DNA from: Hyphomicrobiales bacterium | GTDB taxonomy: Bacteria; Pseudomonadota; Alphaproteobacteria; Rhizobiales; Rhizobiaceae | DNA length: 64,000 bases | NCBI GenBank assembly: GCA_900471485.1 | Contig: UCEU01000024.1 | Span: 50,453-114,452, forward strand | Reading direction: 5' to 3' | Program-made: the position numbers and the translations under genes | Notes under the pieces: generated by a model | Told to the model about the DNA's origin: nothing | Seen by the model: the letters and a program-made list of their open reading frames with translations, nothing else | Databases searched by the model: none | Shown: positions 45,839-55,138 of the stretch, piece after piece | How the letters are laid out: each line of letters begins with the position of its first letter | Numbering within the stretch: the stretch's first letter is position 1

Positions 45839-45841
45839 CCG

Positions 45842-46261
45842 ATGGCCGAACTCGAACTGACCGCCACGCCCTCCCCCGACGATCTCTCGGTCATCGGCGA
45901 GGAACTGACGGCATTCAACGCCGCGGATGTCGGCCCCGCCGAACGCCAGCTCCTCGCCGTCCTCATCCGCGACGACGCTGGAACCGTCATCGGCGGCCTC
46001 TCCGGCTACACCGCCTGGGGCTGGCTGTTCACGCAACTGCTCTACATTCCAGAAGGCGAGCGGGGCAAAGGCCTGGCCGGGCAACTGCTTGCGAAAGCCG
46101 AAGAGGAAGCCAAGTCCCGCGGCTGCCACGGCGCCTGGATCGACACCTTCAGCCCTCACGCGCTCAAAGCATACCTAAAGCAGGGCTACGAAATCTTCGG
46201 CGAACTGCCGGATTTCCCCAAGGGCCGCACACGCACTTTCCTGCGCAAACCGCTCGCCTAG
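45842..46261 (+). CDS. GNAT family N-acetyltransferase
   Basis: 139 residues with an acetyl-CoA loop of the form IPEGERGKGLAGQLL (about 63-77) and a C-terminal FSPHALKAYLKQGYEIFGEL. The ATG is three bases past the preceding stop, so it may be the last gene of the MoxR unit. Substrate unknown. Confidence 0.87.
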   Translation: MAELELTATPSPDDLSVIGEELTAFNAADVGPAERQLLAVLIRDDAGTVIGGLSGYTAWGWLFTQLLYIPEGERGKGLAGQLLAKAEEEAKSRGCHGAWIDTFSPHALKAYLKQGYEIFGELPDFPKGRTRTFLRKPLA

Positions 46262-46283
46262 TCCTGAACGGACTGTGCCGGCT

Positions 46284-46955
46284 CTAGCGGCGGGAGATAC
46301 CGCTGAGGATGAGATCGATGCCGGCGAGAAAATCCGCCCGATCATCGTGAGCAGGCAATTGCGCCGCGATGCTGTTCGTGAACGGGTACTCCGCGGGGTC
46401 CAACTTCGACCAGACGGACGACATCTCGCCAAGGAAATCGGACCGGTCGAGGTTGCGCGCCCGCGCCAGCTGCGCGTTGGCGGCGTTCTGGCCGCTGACA
46501 CCGAGAATATAGCTCAACAGCGCGGATACCGCCGCCCACTGCGCGTCATCGGGCACGCCGAGTGCGCGAACCTGCTGGCCGATGCGTTCGAGAATCCGCA
46601 CTGTCGGCAACTGTCCCGCAGACCGCGCAAGCGTCGCACCGACCCATGGATGGGCGTCAATCGCATCGAACATATCGAGCGCAAGCGCACGGATCGCCTC
46701 TTGCGGGATTCTGTTCTCCGGAAGCGCACCCAGCACCCTGGCGACGACGGCGTCGCATGCGGCAATAAGCAAATCGTTCTTGTTGTCGATATGCCAATAG
46801 ATTGCCCCGGCACCGGTTTCGAGCCGGTCCGAGAGCGCTTTGAATGTCAGCGCGCTCTCTCCGCTGCTGTCCAGAAGCGCGATCGCCGCTTCGACGATAC
46901 GCTCCCGAGAAAGCGAATCTTCCCGCCGCTGCTTGCCATGAGCCATTTTGATCAT
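46284..46955 (-). CDS. TetR/AcrR family transcriptional regulator
   Basis: 223 residues. The N-terminal DNA-binding domain has SRERIVEAAIALLDSSGE (16-33) and the helix-turn-helix TFKALSDRLETGAGAIYWHIDNKNDLL (37-63). The C-terminal half is a helical ligand domain that resembles the TetR_C1 type. It is divergent from a TetX-like monooxygenase, with an array of palindromic half-sites between them, so it most likely represses both genes. ATG 46955 or 46946 may be the start. Confidence 0.88.
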   Translation of the reverse strand: MIKMAHGKQRREDSLSRERIVEAAIALLDSSGESALTFKALSDRLETGAGAIYWHIDNKNDLLIAACDAVVARVLGALPENRIPQEAIRALALDMFDAIDAHPWVGATLARSAGQLPTVRILERIGQQVRALGVPDDAQWAAVSALLSYILGVSGQNAANAQLARARNLDRSDFLGEMSSVWSKLDPAEYPFTNSIAAQLPAHDDRADFLAGIDLILSGISRR

Positions 46956-46970
46956 GCCCCATCTTGACAT

Positions 46971-47008
46971 GAATGGAACGGCATTCCAACTATGGAATGA
47001 CATTCCAT
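46971..47008. promoter_or_regulatory. Multi-half-site TetR operator
   Basis: Alternating half-sites: an imperfect GAATGGAA (46971-46978), CATTCCA (46982-46988), TGGAATG (46993-46999) and CATTCCA (47001-47007). The middle pair forms a perfect inverted repeat with a 4-base spacer. The last pair forms a perfect one with a 1-base spacer, extendable to 8-bp arms (46992-47008). It lies between the starts of the TetR gene (46955) and the monooxygenase (47024), as expected for an autoregulated divergent operator. Confidence 0.75.
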
Positions 47009-47023
47009 GATCAAGGAAACAGA

Positions 47024-48151
47024 ATGGACACTTCAATCTCAATTATCGGGGCCGGCCTTGGCGGCCTGATGCTTGCCCGCGTTCTCCATGTTCACGGCAT
47101 CACCGCAACCGTCTATGAGGCCGAGGCATCGGCAGAGGCGCGTGCGCAGGGCGGTATGCTGGATATCCACGAGTACAACGGCCAGGCCGCACTGAAGGAA
47201 GGCGGGCTCTACGAGCAGTTCCTCGGGATCATCCATCCCGGCGGCCAGGCGTCGCGGGTCCTCGACAAGAACGGCATCGTTCTGCGGGACGATCCAGACG
47301 ACGGCACGGGCGGTCGCCCCGAAGTGCACCGCGGAGAGCTACGCCGCATCCTCCTCAACTCGCTTCCCGCCGACACCGTTCGCTGGGGAAGCAAGCTTAT
47401 CGAGGCGTCGCCGCTCGGCGACGGGCGGCACGCTCTGGTCTTTGCCGATGGCTCGACGGTCGTGACGGATCTTCTCGTCGGAGCCGACGGCGCCTGGTCG
47501 AGGGTTCGCCCGCTTCTCTCCGGGGCAAAGCCTGTTTACACCGGCACCGCGTTCATCGAGACATACCTGCTCGACAGCGACACGAAGCACAGCGCCAGTG
47601 CCAAGGCCGTCGGCGGCGGCGCCATGTATGCGCTGGCACCTGGCAAAGGCATCACCGCTCACCGCGAGCCGAATGGTGTTCTGCACACCTACGTGCAGCT
47701 GAACAAGCCGCTGGACTGGTTCGACCAGATCGACTTTTCCAACCGGGCAACGGCCCTGGCGCGGATCGCTGAAGAGTTCTCCGACTGGGCACCCGAGTTG
47801 ACCGCCCTCATTACCGATGGAGAAACCGGTCCCGCGCTTCGCCCGATCCACGCGCTTCCGAGCGACCACAAATGGGAACGGGTACCGGGCGTGACCCTGC
47901 TCGGCGACGCAGCGCACCTGATGTCGCCATCCGGCGAAGGCGCCAATCTTGCCATGTTCGACGCCACCGAACTCGCCAAGGCGATTGCAGCCAACCCGAA
48001 CGATATCGAAGCGGCGCTGATGGCCTATGAGATGGAGCTTTTCGTCCGCAGCGCGGCGGAAGCCTATGAGTCGGCGGAGATCCTCAAGATCTGCATCGGC
48101 CCTGAAGCGCCCCATAGCCTGGTCGATTTCTTCAGCACCAAGAAGGCCTGA
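47024..48151 (+). CDS. FAD-dependent monooxygenase, TetX-like
   Basis: 375 residues. FAD-binding GAGLGG (9-14); GGMLDIHEYNGQAALKEGGL (about 44-63) and HRGELRRILLNSLPADTVRWG (about 104-124) closely resemble the corresponding blocks of TetX; the second flavin motif is LLGDAAHLMSPSGEGANLAMFD. Family members hydroxylate aromatic compounds and TetX inactivates tetracyclines; the substrate here is unknown and resistance should not be assumed. AAGGAAAC precedes ATG 47024. Divergent TetR gene and operator upstream. Confidence 0.85.
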   Translation: MDTSISIIGAGLGGLMLARVLHVHGITATVYEAEASAEARAQGGMLDIHEYNGQAALKEGGLYEQFLGIIHPGGQASRVLDKNGIVLRDDPDDGTGGRPEVHRGELRRILLNSLPADTVRWGSKLIEASPLGDGRHALVFADGSTVVTDLLVGADGAWSRVRPLLSGAKPVYTGTAFIETYLLDSDTKHSASAKAVGGGAMYALAPGKGITAHREPNGVLHTYVQLNKPLDWFDQIDFSNRATALARIAEEFSDWAPELTALITDGETGPALRPIHALPSDHKWERVPGVTLLGDAAHLMSPSGEGANLAMFDATELAKAIAANPNDIEAALMAYEMELFVRSAAEAYESAEILKICIGPEAPHSLVDFFSTKKA

Positions 48152-48166
48152 CCGGCGGCTCCGTGG

Positions 48167-49480
48167 CTAGCTCAGCGCCACCTGCCGCGTTTCCGCGTCG
48201 ATCGCAACCGCCGCGATGGCCGCGAGCACCAGGAAGCCGGCGAACAGGCCGATCGCCACGCCGAGCCCTTCCGCCACCACGAAGGCCATGAGGCTCGGCG
48301 CCACCAGCCCGCCAAGCCGCGCCATGGCCCCGGCGGCACCCATGCCGGTCCCGCGCGAGGCGGTCGGGTAGAGTTCCGGGGTAAAGGCATAGAGCGCGCC
48401 CCAGGTGCCGAGCAGCGCGAAGCTCATGACGAGCAGCGAGGCACCGACCAGCATGTCGCTCGGCGAAACCACGAAGAGCAGGCATCCGAGCGCCGACAGC
48501 AGGCAGAAACCGATCAGCGTCGGCCTGCGGCCCCAGGCCTCGACGCCATAGGCGGCCAGCGCATAACCCGGCACCTGCGCCAGCGCCACGAAGACGAGGA
48601 AGCCATAGCCGCGCACGAAGCCGAAACCGTCGCTCGCGAGCTTCGCCGGCATCCAGGTGAACACGCCGTAATAGGAGACGGAAACGAGGAACCAGATCGC
48701 CAGGATCATGACGCTGCGGCGCCTGAGCGCCGGCGAGAACACGCCTTCCGACGCACCGTGCTGGATGGCGACAATCTCGTCTTCAGACCGGAGCGGCGCC
48801 TTGCCGTGCAGCGCAAGCATGCGCTCGACGATGGCTCTGGCTTCCGCCGGACGATCGGTCCGCAGCAGATAGAGCGGCGATTCCGGCACGAAGAAGCGCA
48901 GACCGAGGCCGATCAGCGCCGGCAACGCCGTCACCGCGAAGATATAGCGCCAGGCATCCTCGACACCGGCGACACTGGCCGCCCATGCGGCAAGCGCCAC
49001 GATCAGCGTGCCGATCGCCCAGAAGCCTTCGAGCGCCACGAGCCAGCGGCCCCGGCTCCTGGCCGGCAGGAACTCGGCCATCATCGCATAATCGACAGGC
49101 AGCGTGCCGCCGACGGCTATGCCGGTGAGGAAGCGCAAAGCCAGAAGGACGGTGAAATCGGGGGCGAAGATCGAGAGCGTACCGAACACCGCGTCGCAGG
49201 CGACAGTGACGATCAGCACCCGCCGCCGCCCGATCCTGTCCGCCAGCCGCCCGAAGACGACGGCGCCGATCAGCATGCCCAAAAAGAACAGCGTGCCCGT
49301 CTGCAGCGCCTGCGGCACCGTCAGCCCGAAGCTCTTGGCGATCGAGGCCGCCGTAAAGCCGACAGCCAGCACCTGCATGGCGTCGGCCGCCCAGACGAGG
49401 CCGAATATCCCCATCAGCCTTTTCTGGAATGCGCCGGTGCCGGCGCGGTCCAGCGCCTCGTCCATCGAAATGCGACTCAT
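48167..49480 (-). CDS. MFS transporter (SV2/aromatic-acid/sugar porter-like)
   Basis: 437 residues, twelve hydrophobic helices. The loop 2-3 signature is GRLADRIGRRRVLIV (about 75-89), and the 'MDEALDRAGTGAFQKRLMGIFGLVWAADAMQ' N-terminus is typical of the NiaP/SV2-like MFS group. GGGGGAG lies ahead of ATG 49480. It converges with the monooxygenase (15 bases), so efflux of the same compound is only a guess. Confidence 0.88.
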   Translation of the reverse strand: MSRISMDEALDRAGTGAFQKRLMGIFGLVWAADAMQVLAVGFTAASIAKSFGLTVPQALQTGTLFFLGMLIGAVVFGRLADRIGRRRVLIVTVACDAVFGTLSIFAPDFTVLLALRFLTGIAVGGTLPVDYAMMAEFLPARSRGRWLVALEGFWAIGTLIVALAAWAASVAGVEDAWRYIFAVTALPALIGLGLRFFVPESPLYLLRTDRPAEARAIVERMLALHGKAPLRSEDEIVAIQHGASEGVFSPALRRRSVMILAIWFLVSVSYYGVFTWMPAKLASDGFGFVRGYGFLVFVALAQVPGYALAAYGVEAWGRRPTLIGFCLLSALGCLLFVVSPSDMLVGASLLVMSFALLGTWGALYAFTPELYPTASRGTGMGAAGAMARLGGLVAPSLMAFVVAEGLGVAIGLFAGFLVLAAIAAVAIDAETRQVALS

Positions 49481-49553
49481 GCGTCTCCCCCTCAAGCCGA
49501 TGAAAGGCCAAGCAAAGCATGCCCCTCGACAGGGCGTCAATAAAGCATGTGGT

Positions 49554-50054
49554 CTATTTGCGCCAGCCGATGAGGCCCTTCAGCCGGGCGTGGGTATCGT
49601 CCGCCAGCGGCACGACGAGAACGCGGCCGGGATCGACCGGACCGGGAAAGGTCAGCGCGTTGTAGGCGACCTTCTCGAAGCCGAGCGGCCCGTAGTAGGG
49701 CGGGTCTCCGACGAGGATCACGCCCTCGGACCCCTTGCGCTTGGCTGCCTCCACCGCGATCCGCACAAGCTCGCGGCCAATGCCCCGGCTCTTGTGCGAC
49801 GGCCGCACTGCAAGCGGCCCGAGCAGATGCCCCTTCACGCCGCCCGCCTGCACCGGCGTCATCCTGACGGAGGCGATCGTCTCGCCGTCGTCGGCGCAGA
49901 TGAAGGACAGCGACAGGTCGTGCGGCCCCTGCTCGCGAATGCGGGCTGCGGCGCGCGTGTGCCGGCCTGGGCCGAATGCTTCTTCGTTGATGTGTTCGAT
50001 GGCGGCGTCGTGCGACGCGTCCTCGGTGAGGTAGACCAGATCGTGCTTGTGCAT
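49554..50054 (-). CDS. GNAT family N-acetyltransferase (YhbS-like)
   Basis: 166 residues. Acetyl-CoA segment LAVRPSHKSRGIGRELV (about 81-97) and GDPPYYGPLGF (about 117-127) match the YhbS-like group. ATG 50054 is used (MHKHDLVYL); the upstream frame from 50099 is less likely. Substrate unknown. About 280 bases upstream are empty of genes. Confidence 0.86.
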   Translation of the reverse strand: MHKHDLVYLTEDASHDAAIEHINEEAFGPGRHTRAAARIREQGPHDLSLSFICADDGETIASVRMTPVQAGGVKGHLLGPLAVRPSHKSRGIGRELVRIAVEAAKRKGSEGVILVGDPPYYGPLGFEKVAYNALTFPGPVDPGRVLVVPLADDTHARLKGLIGWRK

Positions 50055-50331
50055 GATGAGAAAGAAACCGGATATGCGAATGGATGGGATCTCGAACACG
50101 CCGTCAGGCGTTCGGGAGCATCAGCGTCGTCGCAGGTTTCTTTGTGTGGTCATCAACTCGGGTTTCCTGAAAAGGTGAAATGGCCGATAGCAGGAAAAAA
50201 ATCGGTCGTCTACGGGAAAATCACGGCGATCCCGCCGGCGACCGAGAATGAAGACGCGGTGTGTCAATCAGGGCAACGCTGCGTGCAACCGCTTCGCCAC
50301 CGCCATGGATATGACGGTGGCGACGAGCCGA

Positions 50332-51435
50332 TCAGCGCACCGGCCAGCGCTCGACCTGCTGCCCGCCGAACAGCCGGCTGGTCGGCATGCCGAAGATGAA
50401 ATAGGGGTTGAGCAAGGGCAGCGCTGTCGCCGCGTCCAGTCGCGCCAGCAGTTCGTCGTCGAGCGCGACATCGAGCGAGGCGATGTTCTGGTGAAGCTGC
50501 TCCACGCGGCTGGCGCCGATCAGGACCGAGGACACGCCGGGCCGCTTCGCCACCCAGGCAAGCGCCACCTCGGCCGGAGAACGCCCGACCGCCGCGGCAA
50601 CCGCCTTCAGCGTATCGACCACATCGAAATTGCGCTCGGTAAACAGCATGCCCCCGAACGGATTGTCGCCGTTCAGCCGGCCGTCGCTGCCGCTCTCGAG
50701 CGTATCTGAAGCCTTGTCCGGCAAGGCGGTGGCGCGGCCGGCCTGGGCAATCATCTCGCGGCCGTACTTGTCGGTAAGAAGCCCGGCAGCAAGCGGGCTC
50801 CAGGGTACCAGCCCAAGCCCCATCTCGGCACCGGCCGGCGCAAGGTCGAGCTCCACACCCCGATCGATCAGCGAATAGGCATATTGCAGGCCGATCGGCT
50901 TCGGCAGCCCATGCGCCTCGGCAAGCGTCGCGATCCGCGCCACATACCAGGCGGGCGTGTTGGAAAAGCCGTAATGCAGGATCTTGCCGGCCCGCACCGC
51001 GTCCGAAAGCGTCTGCAGCACTTCATCGGCAGGCGTCGTCTGGTCCCACACATGCATCCAGTACATGTCGATGTAGTCCGTCCGTAGCCGCTTCAGCGAT
51101 CCCTCGATACCGAGGCGGATGTTCTTCGCGCCGTTGCCGCCCCATAGCGGCGTCCCCTCGGCGCGCGAAAATCCAGACTTGGTGGCAATGACCAACCGGT
51201 CCCGCCGGCCGCTGTCGGCGAGGAACGTCCCGAGCATCTCCTCGCTGCGGCCGCCCGAATAGATATCCGCCGTATCGAGGAAATTCCCGCCGGCATCGAC
51301 ATAGGCATCGAACAGCGCCCGCGAGGTCCGCTCGTCCGCGCCCCATCGTCCGGCGCCGAATGTCATCGTTCCCAGAGCCAGTGGGCTGACGATCAGCCCC
51401 GAGCGTCCGAGTGTGCGATAGCTGGTAAGGTCCAT
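50332..51435 (-). CDS. Aldo/keto reductase
   Basis: 367 residues, the TIM-barrel AKR fold. The catalytic tetrad is visible as Asp54 and Tyr59 (NFLDTADIYSGG), Lys86 (VIATKSGF) and His128 (MYWMHVWD). NADPH-binding elements are near the C-terminus (LIGASRVEQLHQNI). AAGGAG precedes ATG 51435. Divergent from the LysR gene, which probably controls it. Confidence 0.92.
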   Translation of the reverse strand: MDLTSYRTLGRSGLIVSPLALGTMTFGAGRWGADERTSRALFDAYVDAGGNFLDTADIYSGGRSEEMLGTFLADSGRRDRLVIATKSGFSRAEGTPLWGGNGAKNIRLGIEGSLKRLRTDYIDMYWMHVWDQTTPADEVLQTLSDAVRAGKILHYGFSNTPAWYVARIATLAEAHGLPKPIGLQYAYSLIDRGVELDLAPAGAEMGLGLVPWSPLAAGLLTDKYGREMIAQAGRATALPDKASDTLESGSDGRLNGDNPFGGMLFTERNFDVVDTLKAVAAAVGRSPAEVALAWVAKRPGVSSVLIGASRVEQLHQNIASLDVALDDELLARLDAATALPLLNPYFIFGMPTSRLFGGQQVERWPVR

Positions 51436-51531
51436 GTCCTGTTCTCCTTGTTCACGCTGAAGCATTTAGGTCGGTCCGCGCATCGGGATTAGCGGTTGCC
51501 AGCCGCATGAACTTGTGAGCAAATTGCATCA

Positions 51532-52422
51532 ATGGAACGCGGCACGCTCAATGATCTCCTGGCTTTTGCAGCGATTGCCCGCGAGCGCAGCTTTACCCGC
51601 GCCGCCGCCGTGCTCGGCATGTCGCCGTCGGCGCTCAGCCATGCGATGCGGGCGCTGGAGGAGCGGTTGGGCGTGCGGCTGCTTGCCCGCACCACGCGCA
51701 GCGTGGCGCCGACGGAGGCCGGCGAGCGGCTGCTGCAATCGCTGAACCCGGCGCTATCGGATATCGAGAACGGCCTCGATGCCGTCGCCGAATGGCGCGA
51801 CAACCCCTCCGGCACGGTCCGCATCACCACCTTCGCCTATGCCGCAAGAATGGTACTGGTGCCGAAACTCCCCGCCTTCCTGCTCGCCAATCCCGATATC
51901 AAGGTGGAAGTGCGGATCGAGGACGGCCTGACGGATATCGTCGCCGCGGGCTTCGACGCCGGCATCCGCCTCGGCGAGACGGTCGAGAAGGACATGATCG
52001 CGGTAAAGGTCGGCCCCGACCTGCGAACCGTCGTCGTCGGAACGCCCGGTTACTTCGCCCGCAACCCGAAGCCACGGACGCCCTACGATCTCGAACGCCA
52101 CGCCTGCATCGGCTACCGGCTGACCACCTCGGGCGGCCTGCTACCATGGGAGTTCGAGAAGGACGGCAAGGAGATCAGGATCCGCGCCACCGGTCCGCTT
52201 GTGGTCAACGACGGCGAACTGCCGGCCGCAGCCGTCCGGGCCGGCGTCGGGCTCGGCTATCTGATGGAACACGACGTGGCCGACGAGATCGCCTCCGGCG
52301 CCCTCGTCCAGGTCCTCGCCGACTGGTGCCCGCCCTTCCCCGGATTTCACCTCTATCACCCGAGCCGTCGCCAATCGCCGCCAGCATTACGAGCCCTGAT
52401 CGCAGCCTTGACCGCACGCTGA
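51532..52422 (+). CDS. LysR family transcriptional regulator
   Basis: 296 residues. N-terminal winged helix-turn-helix (about 5-64, FAAIARERSFTRAAAVLGMSPSALSHAMRALEERLGVRLLARTTR) and the C-terminal effector-binding domain. Divergent from the aldo/keto reductase with 96 bases between, the usual arrangement for a LysR-type activator and its target. The effector is unknown. Confidence 0.92.
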   Translation: MERGTLNDLLAFAAIARERSFTRAAAVLGMSPSALSHAMRALEERLGVRLLARTTRSVAPTEAGERLLQSLNPALSDIENGLDAVAEWRDNPSGTVRITTFAYAARMVLVPKLPAFLLANPDIKVEVRIEDGLTDIVAAGFDAGIRLGETVEKDMIAVKVGPDLRTVVVGTPGYFARNPKPRTPYDLERHACIGYRLTTSGGLLPWEFEKDGKEIRIRATGPLVVNDGELPAAAVRAGVGLGYLMEHDVADEIASGALVQVLADWCPPFPGFHLYHPSRRQSPPALRALIAALTAR

Positions 52423-52531
52423 ACCAATCGCCAGAACGGCGCGTGACGCACTGTTCATTCTTTACGGCACTGCAAATCCCCGCCGCCTGCGATATCTTCA
52501 CGCCCAACGACAGATTTGAAGGATTGAAATC

Positions 52532-53518
52532 ATGGGTATGCTCGTTGAAGGCGTCTGGCATGACGTCTGGTACGACACGAAGGAAACCAAGGGCCATTTC
52601 AAGCGCGCGGCCTCGCAGTTCCGCAGCTGGATTACCGCCGACGGCAAACCCGGCCCGTCAGGCACCGGCGGCTTCAAGGCCGAACCCGGCCGCTACCATC
52701 TCTATGTCTCGCTTGCCTGCCCCTGGGCGCACCGCACGCTGATCTTCCGCAAGCTGAAGAAGCTCGAAGACCTGATCTCGGTCTCCGTGGTCGATCCGCT
52801 GATGGTGGAAAACGGCTGGGAGTTCAAGGTGGGCGAAGCCGCCACCGGCGACCAGCTCTTCGGCTTCAAGACCCTCTGGCAGGTCTATGTGAAGGCCGAT
52901 CCGCATTATTCCGGCCGCGTCACCGTTCCCGTTCTCTGGGACAAGAAGACCAACACGATCGTCAGCAACGAATCCGCGGAAATCATCCGCATGTTCAACT
53001 CCGCCTTCGATCACCTGACGGGCTCGACGCTCGATTTCCACCCGAGCGATCTCCGCGCCGATATCGATGAACTGAACGCGCTGATCTACGACACCGTCAA
53101 CAACGGCGTCTACAAGGCCGGCTTTGCCACCGCGCAGGACGCCTATGCGGAGAGCGTGATCAAGCTGTTCGAGACGCTGGATATGCTGGAAAAACGGCTC
53201 GGCAAGGGCCGCTACCTCTTCGGTGATCGGCTGACGGAAGCCGACTGGCGCCTGTTCACGACGCTGGTGCGCTTCGATGCCGTCTATGTCGGCCACTTCA
53301 AGTGCAACATCCGCCGCATCGCCGACTACAAGAACATCTCCGCCTACCTGCGCGATCTCTACCAGACGCCGGGCGTCAAGGAGACGGTGAACTTCCGCCA
53401 TATCAAGGACCACTATTACCGCAGCCACAAGACGATCAACCCGACGGGCATCGTCCCTGTTGGCCCCGAGCTTGATCTCGATCGCCCGCACGGTCGCGAC
53501 GCACGCGCCGCCGCCTGA
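52532..53518 (+). CDS. Glutathionyl-hydroquinone reductase (Xi-class GST)
   Basis: 328 residues. The thioredoxin-like N-domain holds the active-site CPWAHR with Cys63, the same position as in E. coli YqjG, followed by SVSVVDPLMVENGWEF. The GST C-terminal helical domain is about 160-320 (LFGDRLTEADWRLFTTLVRFDAVYVGHFKCN). It reduces glutathionyl-hydroquinones using glutathione. Monocistronic. Confidence 0.93.
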   Translation: MGMLVEGVWHDVWYDTKETKGHFKRAASQFRSWITADGKPGPSGTGGFKAEPGRYHLYVSLACPWAHRTLIFRKLKKLEDLISVSVVDPLMVENGWEFKVGEAATGDQLFGFKTLWQVYVKADPHYSGRVTVPVLWDKKTNTIVSNESAEIIRMFNSAFDHLTGSTLDFHPSDLRADIDELNALIYDTVNNGVYKAGFATAQDAYAESVIKLFETLDMLEKRLGKGRYLFGDRLTEADWRLFTTLVRFDAVYVGHFKCNIRRIADYKNISAYLRDLYQTPGVKETVNFRHIKDHYYRSHKTINPTGIVPVGPELDLDRPHGRDARAAA

Positions 53519-53521
53519 TCG

Positions 53522-53998
53522 CTACCAGCGGTGCGAAACCTCGGCCTCGCCGGACAGTTCGGCGAGGCGGCGGTACGTCGCCTCCGTCGTCCCCTCGGGC
53601 AGCGCATCGAGCGCGAAGAAGCCGCATTCGACGATCTCTCGGTCCGGCGCCCGCGGCGCGGTCTGCTCGACCTCCGCCCGGTAGAAGACGATATGATCGC
53701 GCCGGCTGGCCCCGGTGTTGAAATAGACATGGAACATCCGGGCCTGCCCGATGATCCTGAGGTTCCCCTCTTCCCGCAGTTCCTTGACGAGCGCGTCCTG
53801 CGCCGTCTCCCCGCGCTCGAGCCCGCCACCGGGCATGTGCCAGCCCGGCACGTAGCTGTGCCTCACGAGGAAGATGCGGCCCGCCGAATCGAAGCAGGCC
53901 GCCCGCACCCCCATCGTCATCCCGCGCGACAGCGCGAAGTAGACATGCACGATGCGCATCAGGATGCGCGACTGCCAGGGGCGGATGTTGAGCGTCAA
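53522..53998 (-). CDS. Nudix hydrolase
   Basis: 158 residues. The Nudix box is GGGLERGETAQDALVKELREEGN (about 57-79), near canonical with Lys for Arg at KELREE and Asn for the final Gly. The N-terminal RPWQSRILMRIVHVYFALSRGMTMGVRA segment is common in rhizobial members. Substrate unknown. It is convergent with the GST gene, 3 bases apart, and divergent from the phosphoesterase gene. Confidence 0.87.
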   Translation of the reverse strand: MTLNIRPWQSRILMRIVHVYFALSRGMTMGVRAACFDSAGRIFLVRHSYVPGWHMPGGGLERGETAQDALVKELREEGNLRIIGQARMFHVYFNTGASRRDHIVFYRAEVEQTAPRAPDREIVECGFFALDALPEGTTEATYRRLAELSGEAEVSHRW

Positions 53999-54071
53999 GC
54001 GTTTTCCAGTTCTTCAATCCGATCAAGCAGATGTGTTTGAAATGCAAAGATCATGGGCTATGTGTGCAAGC

Positions 54072-54980
54072 ATGTTCAAGCTCGCGCACATTTCAGACAT
54101 TCATCTCGGACCCCTGCCCCGACTTTCCGTCCGCGAACTCTTTTCCAAACGCATCACAGGCTTTGTGAACTGGCATCGCAACCGGCGCAAGCACCTTTTC
54201 GGCAGCACGCTCGATCTGCTGCTGGATGACATCAATGCCCGCGAGACCGATCACCTGGCCGTCACCGGCGATCTCGTCAACCTCGCCAGCGGCATCGAGA
54301 TCCGCGCCGCCGCCGCCTGGCTGGCCGAGCTCGGCGCGCCCGAGAACACCTCCGTCGTGCCTGGAAATCATGACGCCTACGTGCCCGGCGCCTATGAGAA
54401 ATCGATGCGCGCATGGTACCCCAATGTGCGCGGCGACCTCGCCCCCGCCGAATGGGAGGAAGGCCGCCATATCTTCCCCTATCTGCGCGTGCGCGGCAAA
54501 GTCGCCATCGTCGGCTGCTCCACCGCCGTCGCCACCCCGCCCTTTGCCGCCAGCGGCTTCTTCGGCGAGCGCCAGGCCCGCGAGACGGTGAACATGCTGC
54601 GCGCCGCCGGTGAGGCCGGCCTTTTCCGCGTGGTGATGATCCACCATCCGCCGATCCGTGGCGCCACCTCCTTCCACAAGCGCATGATCGGCATCCGTCG
54701 CTTCGGCGCGGTGATCTCGACCGGCGGCGCAGAACTCGTGTTGCACGGCCACACGCACCTGAACACGCTATCCTGGCTGCGCGGACAGACCGGCCCGGTG
54801 CCCGTCGTCGGCATTGCCTCCGCCTCGCAAGGCCCCGGCGGCATGAAGCCGCCCGCCGCCTACAATCTTTTCAGCATCGACGGCTCGCCGGGCGCCTGGG
54901 AACTGAAGGGCGAGCGCTTCAGCCTGAACGAGACAGGCGACGGCGTAATCCAGAAAAGCACTGATATCTTCAAGCTTTAG
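54072..54980 (+). CDS. Metallophosphoesterase (calcineurin-like)
   Basis: 302 residues. All metal-site motifs are visible: D-x-H in HISDIHLG (Asp9, His11), GDLVN (about 57-61), GNHD (about 88-91), HHPP (about 197-200) and GHTH (about 227-230). Related proteins hydrolyse cyclic nucleotides, UDP-diacylglucosamine or other phosphoesters; the substrate cannot be assigned. Start 54072 begins directly at the fold; ATG 54060 is an alternative. Confidence 0.9.
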   Translation: MFKLAHISDIHLGPLPRLSVRELFSKRITGFVNWHRNRRKHLFGSTLDLLLDDINARETDHLAVTGDLVNLASGIEIRAAAAWLAELGAPENTSVVPGNHDAYVPGAYEKSMRAWYPNVRGDLAPAEWEEGRHIFPYLRVRGKVAIVGCSTAVATPPFAASGFFGERQARETVNMLRAAGEAGLFRVVMIHHPPIRGATSFHKRMIGIRRFGAVISTGGAELVLHGHTHLNTLSWLRGQTGPVPVVGIASASQGPGGMKPPAAYNLFSIDGSPGAWELKGERFSLNETGDGVIQKSTDIFKL

Positions 54981-55138
54981 CCGCGCCGGCGGAATCATTT
55001 TCGCCACGAGTTGAATCATCAAGTGAACGTGACGTTTCCCTGAAACAAGATCGCTTCGCCCTCTTGGTATTTTAAGGACTGCGAGTACAATCATTCACGT
55101 CTGCGTCGTCCTGCGTCGTCCATTCAGGGAGCAATCGC

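Noticed and set aside
51436..51531. LysR T-N11-A operator between the reductase and LysR genes
   Set aside because: Only weak imperfect dyads could be found; not distinctive enough to call.
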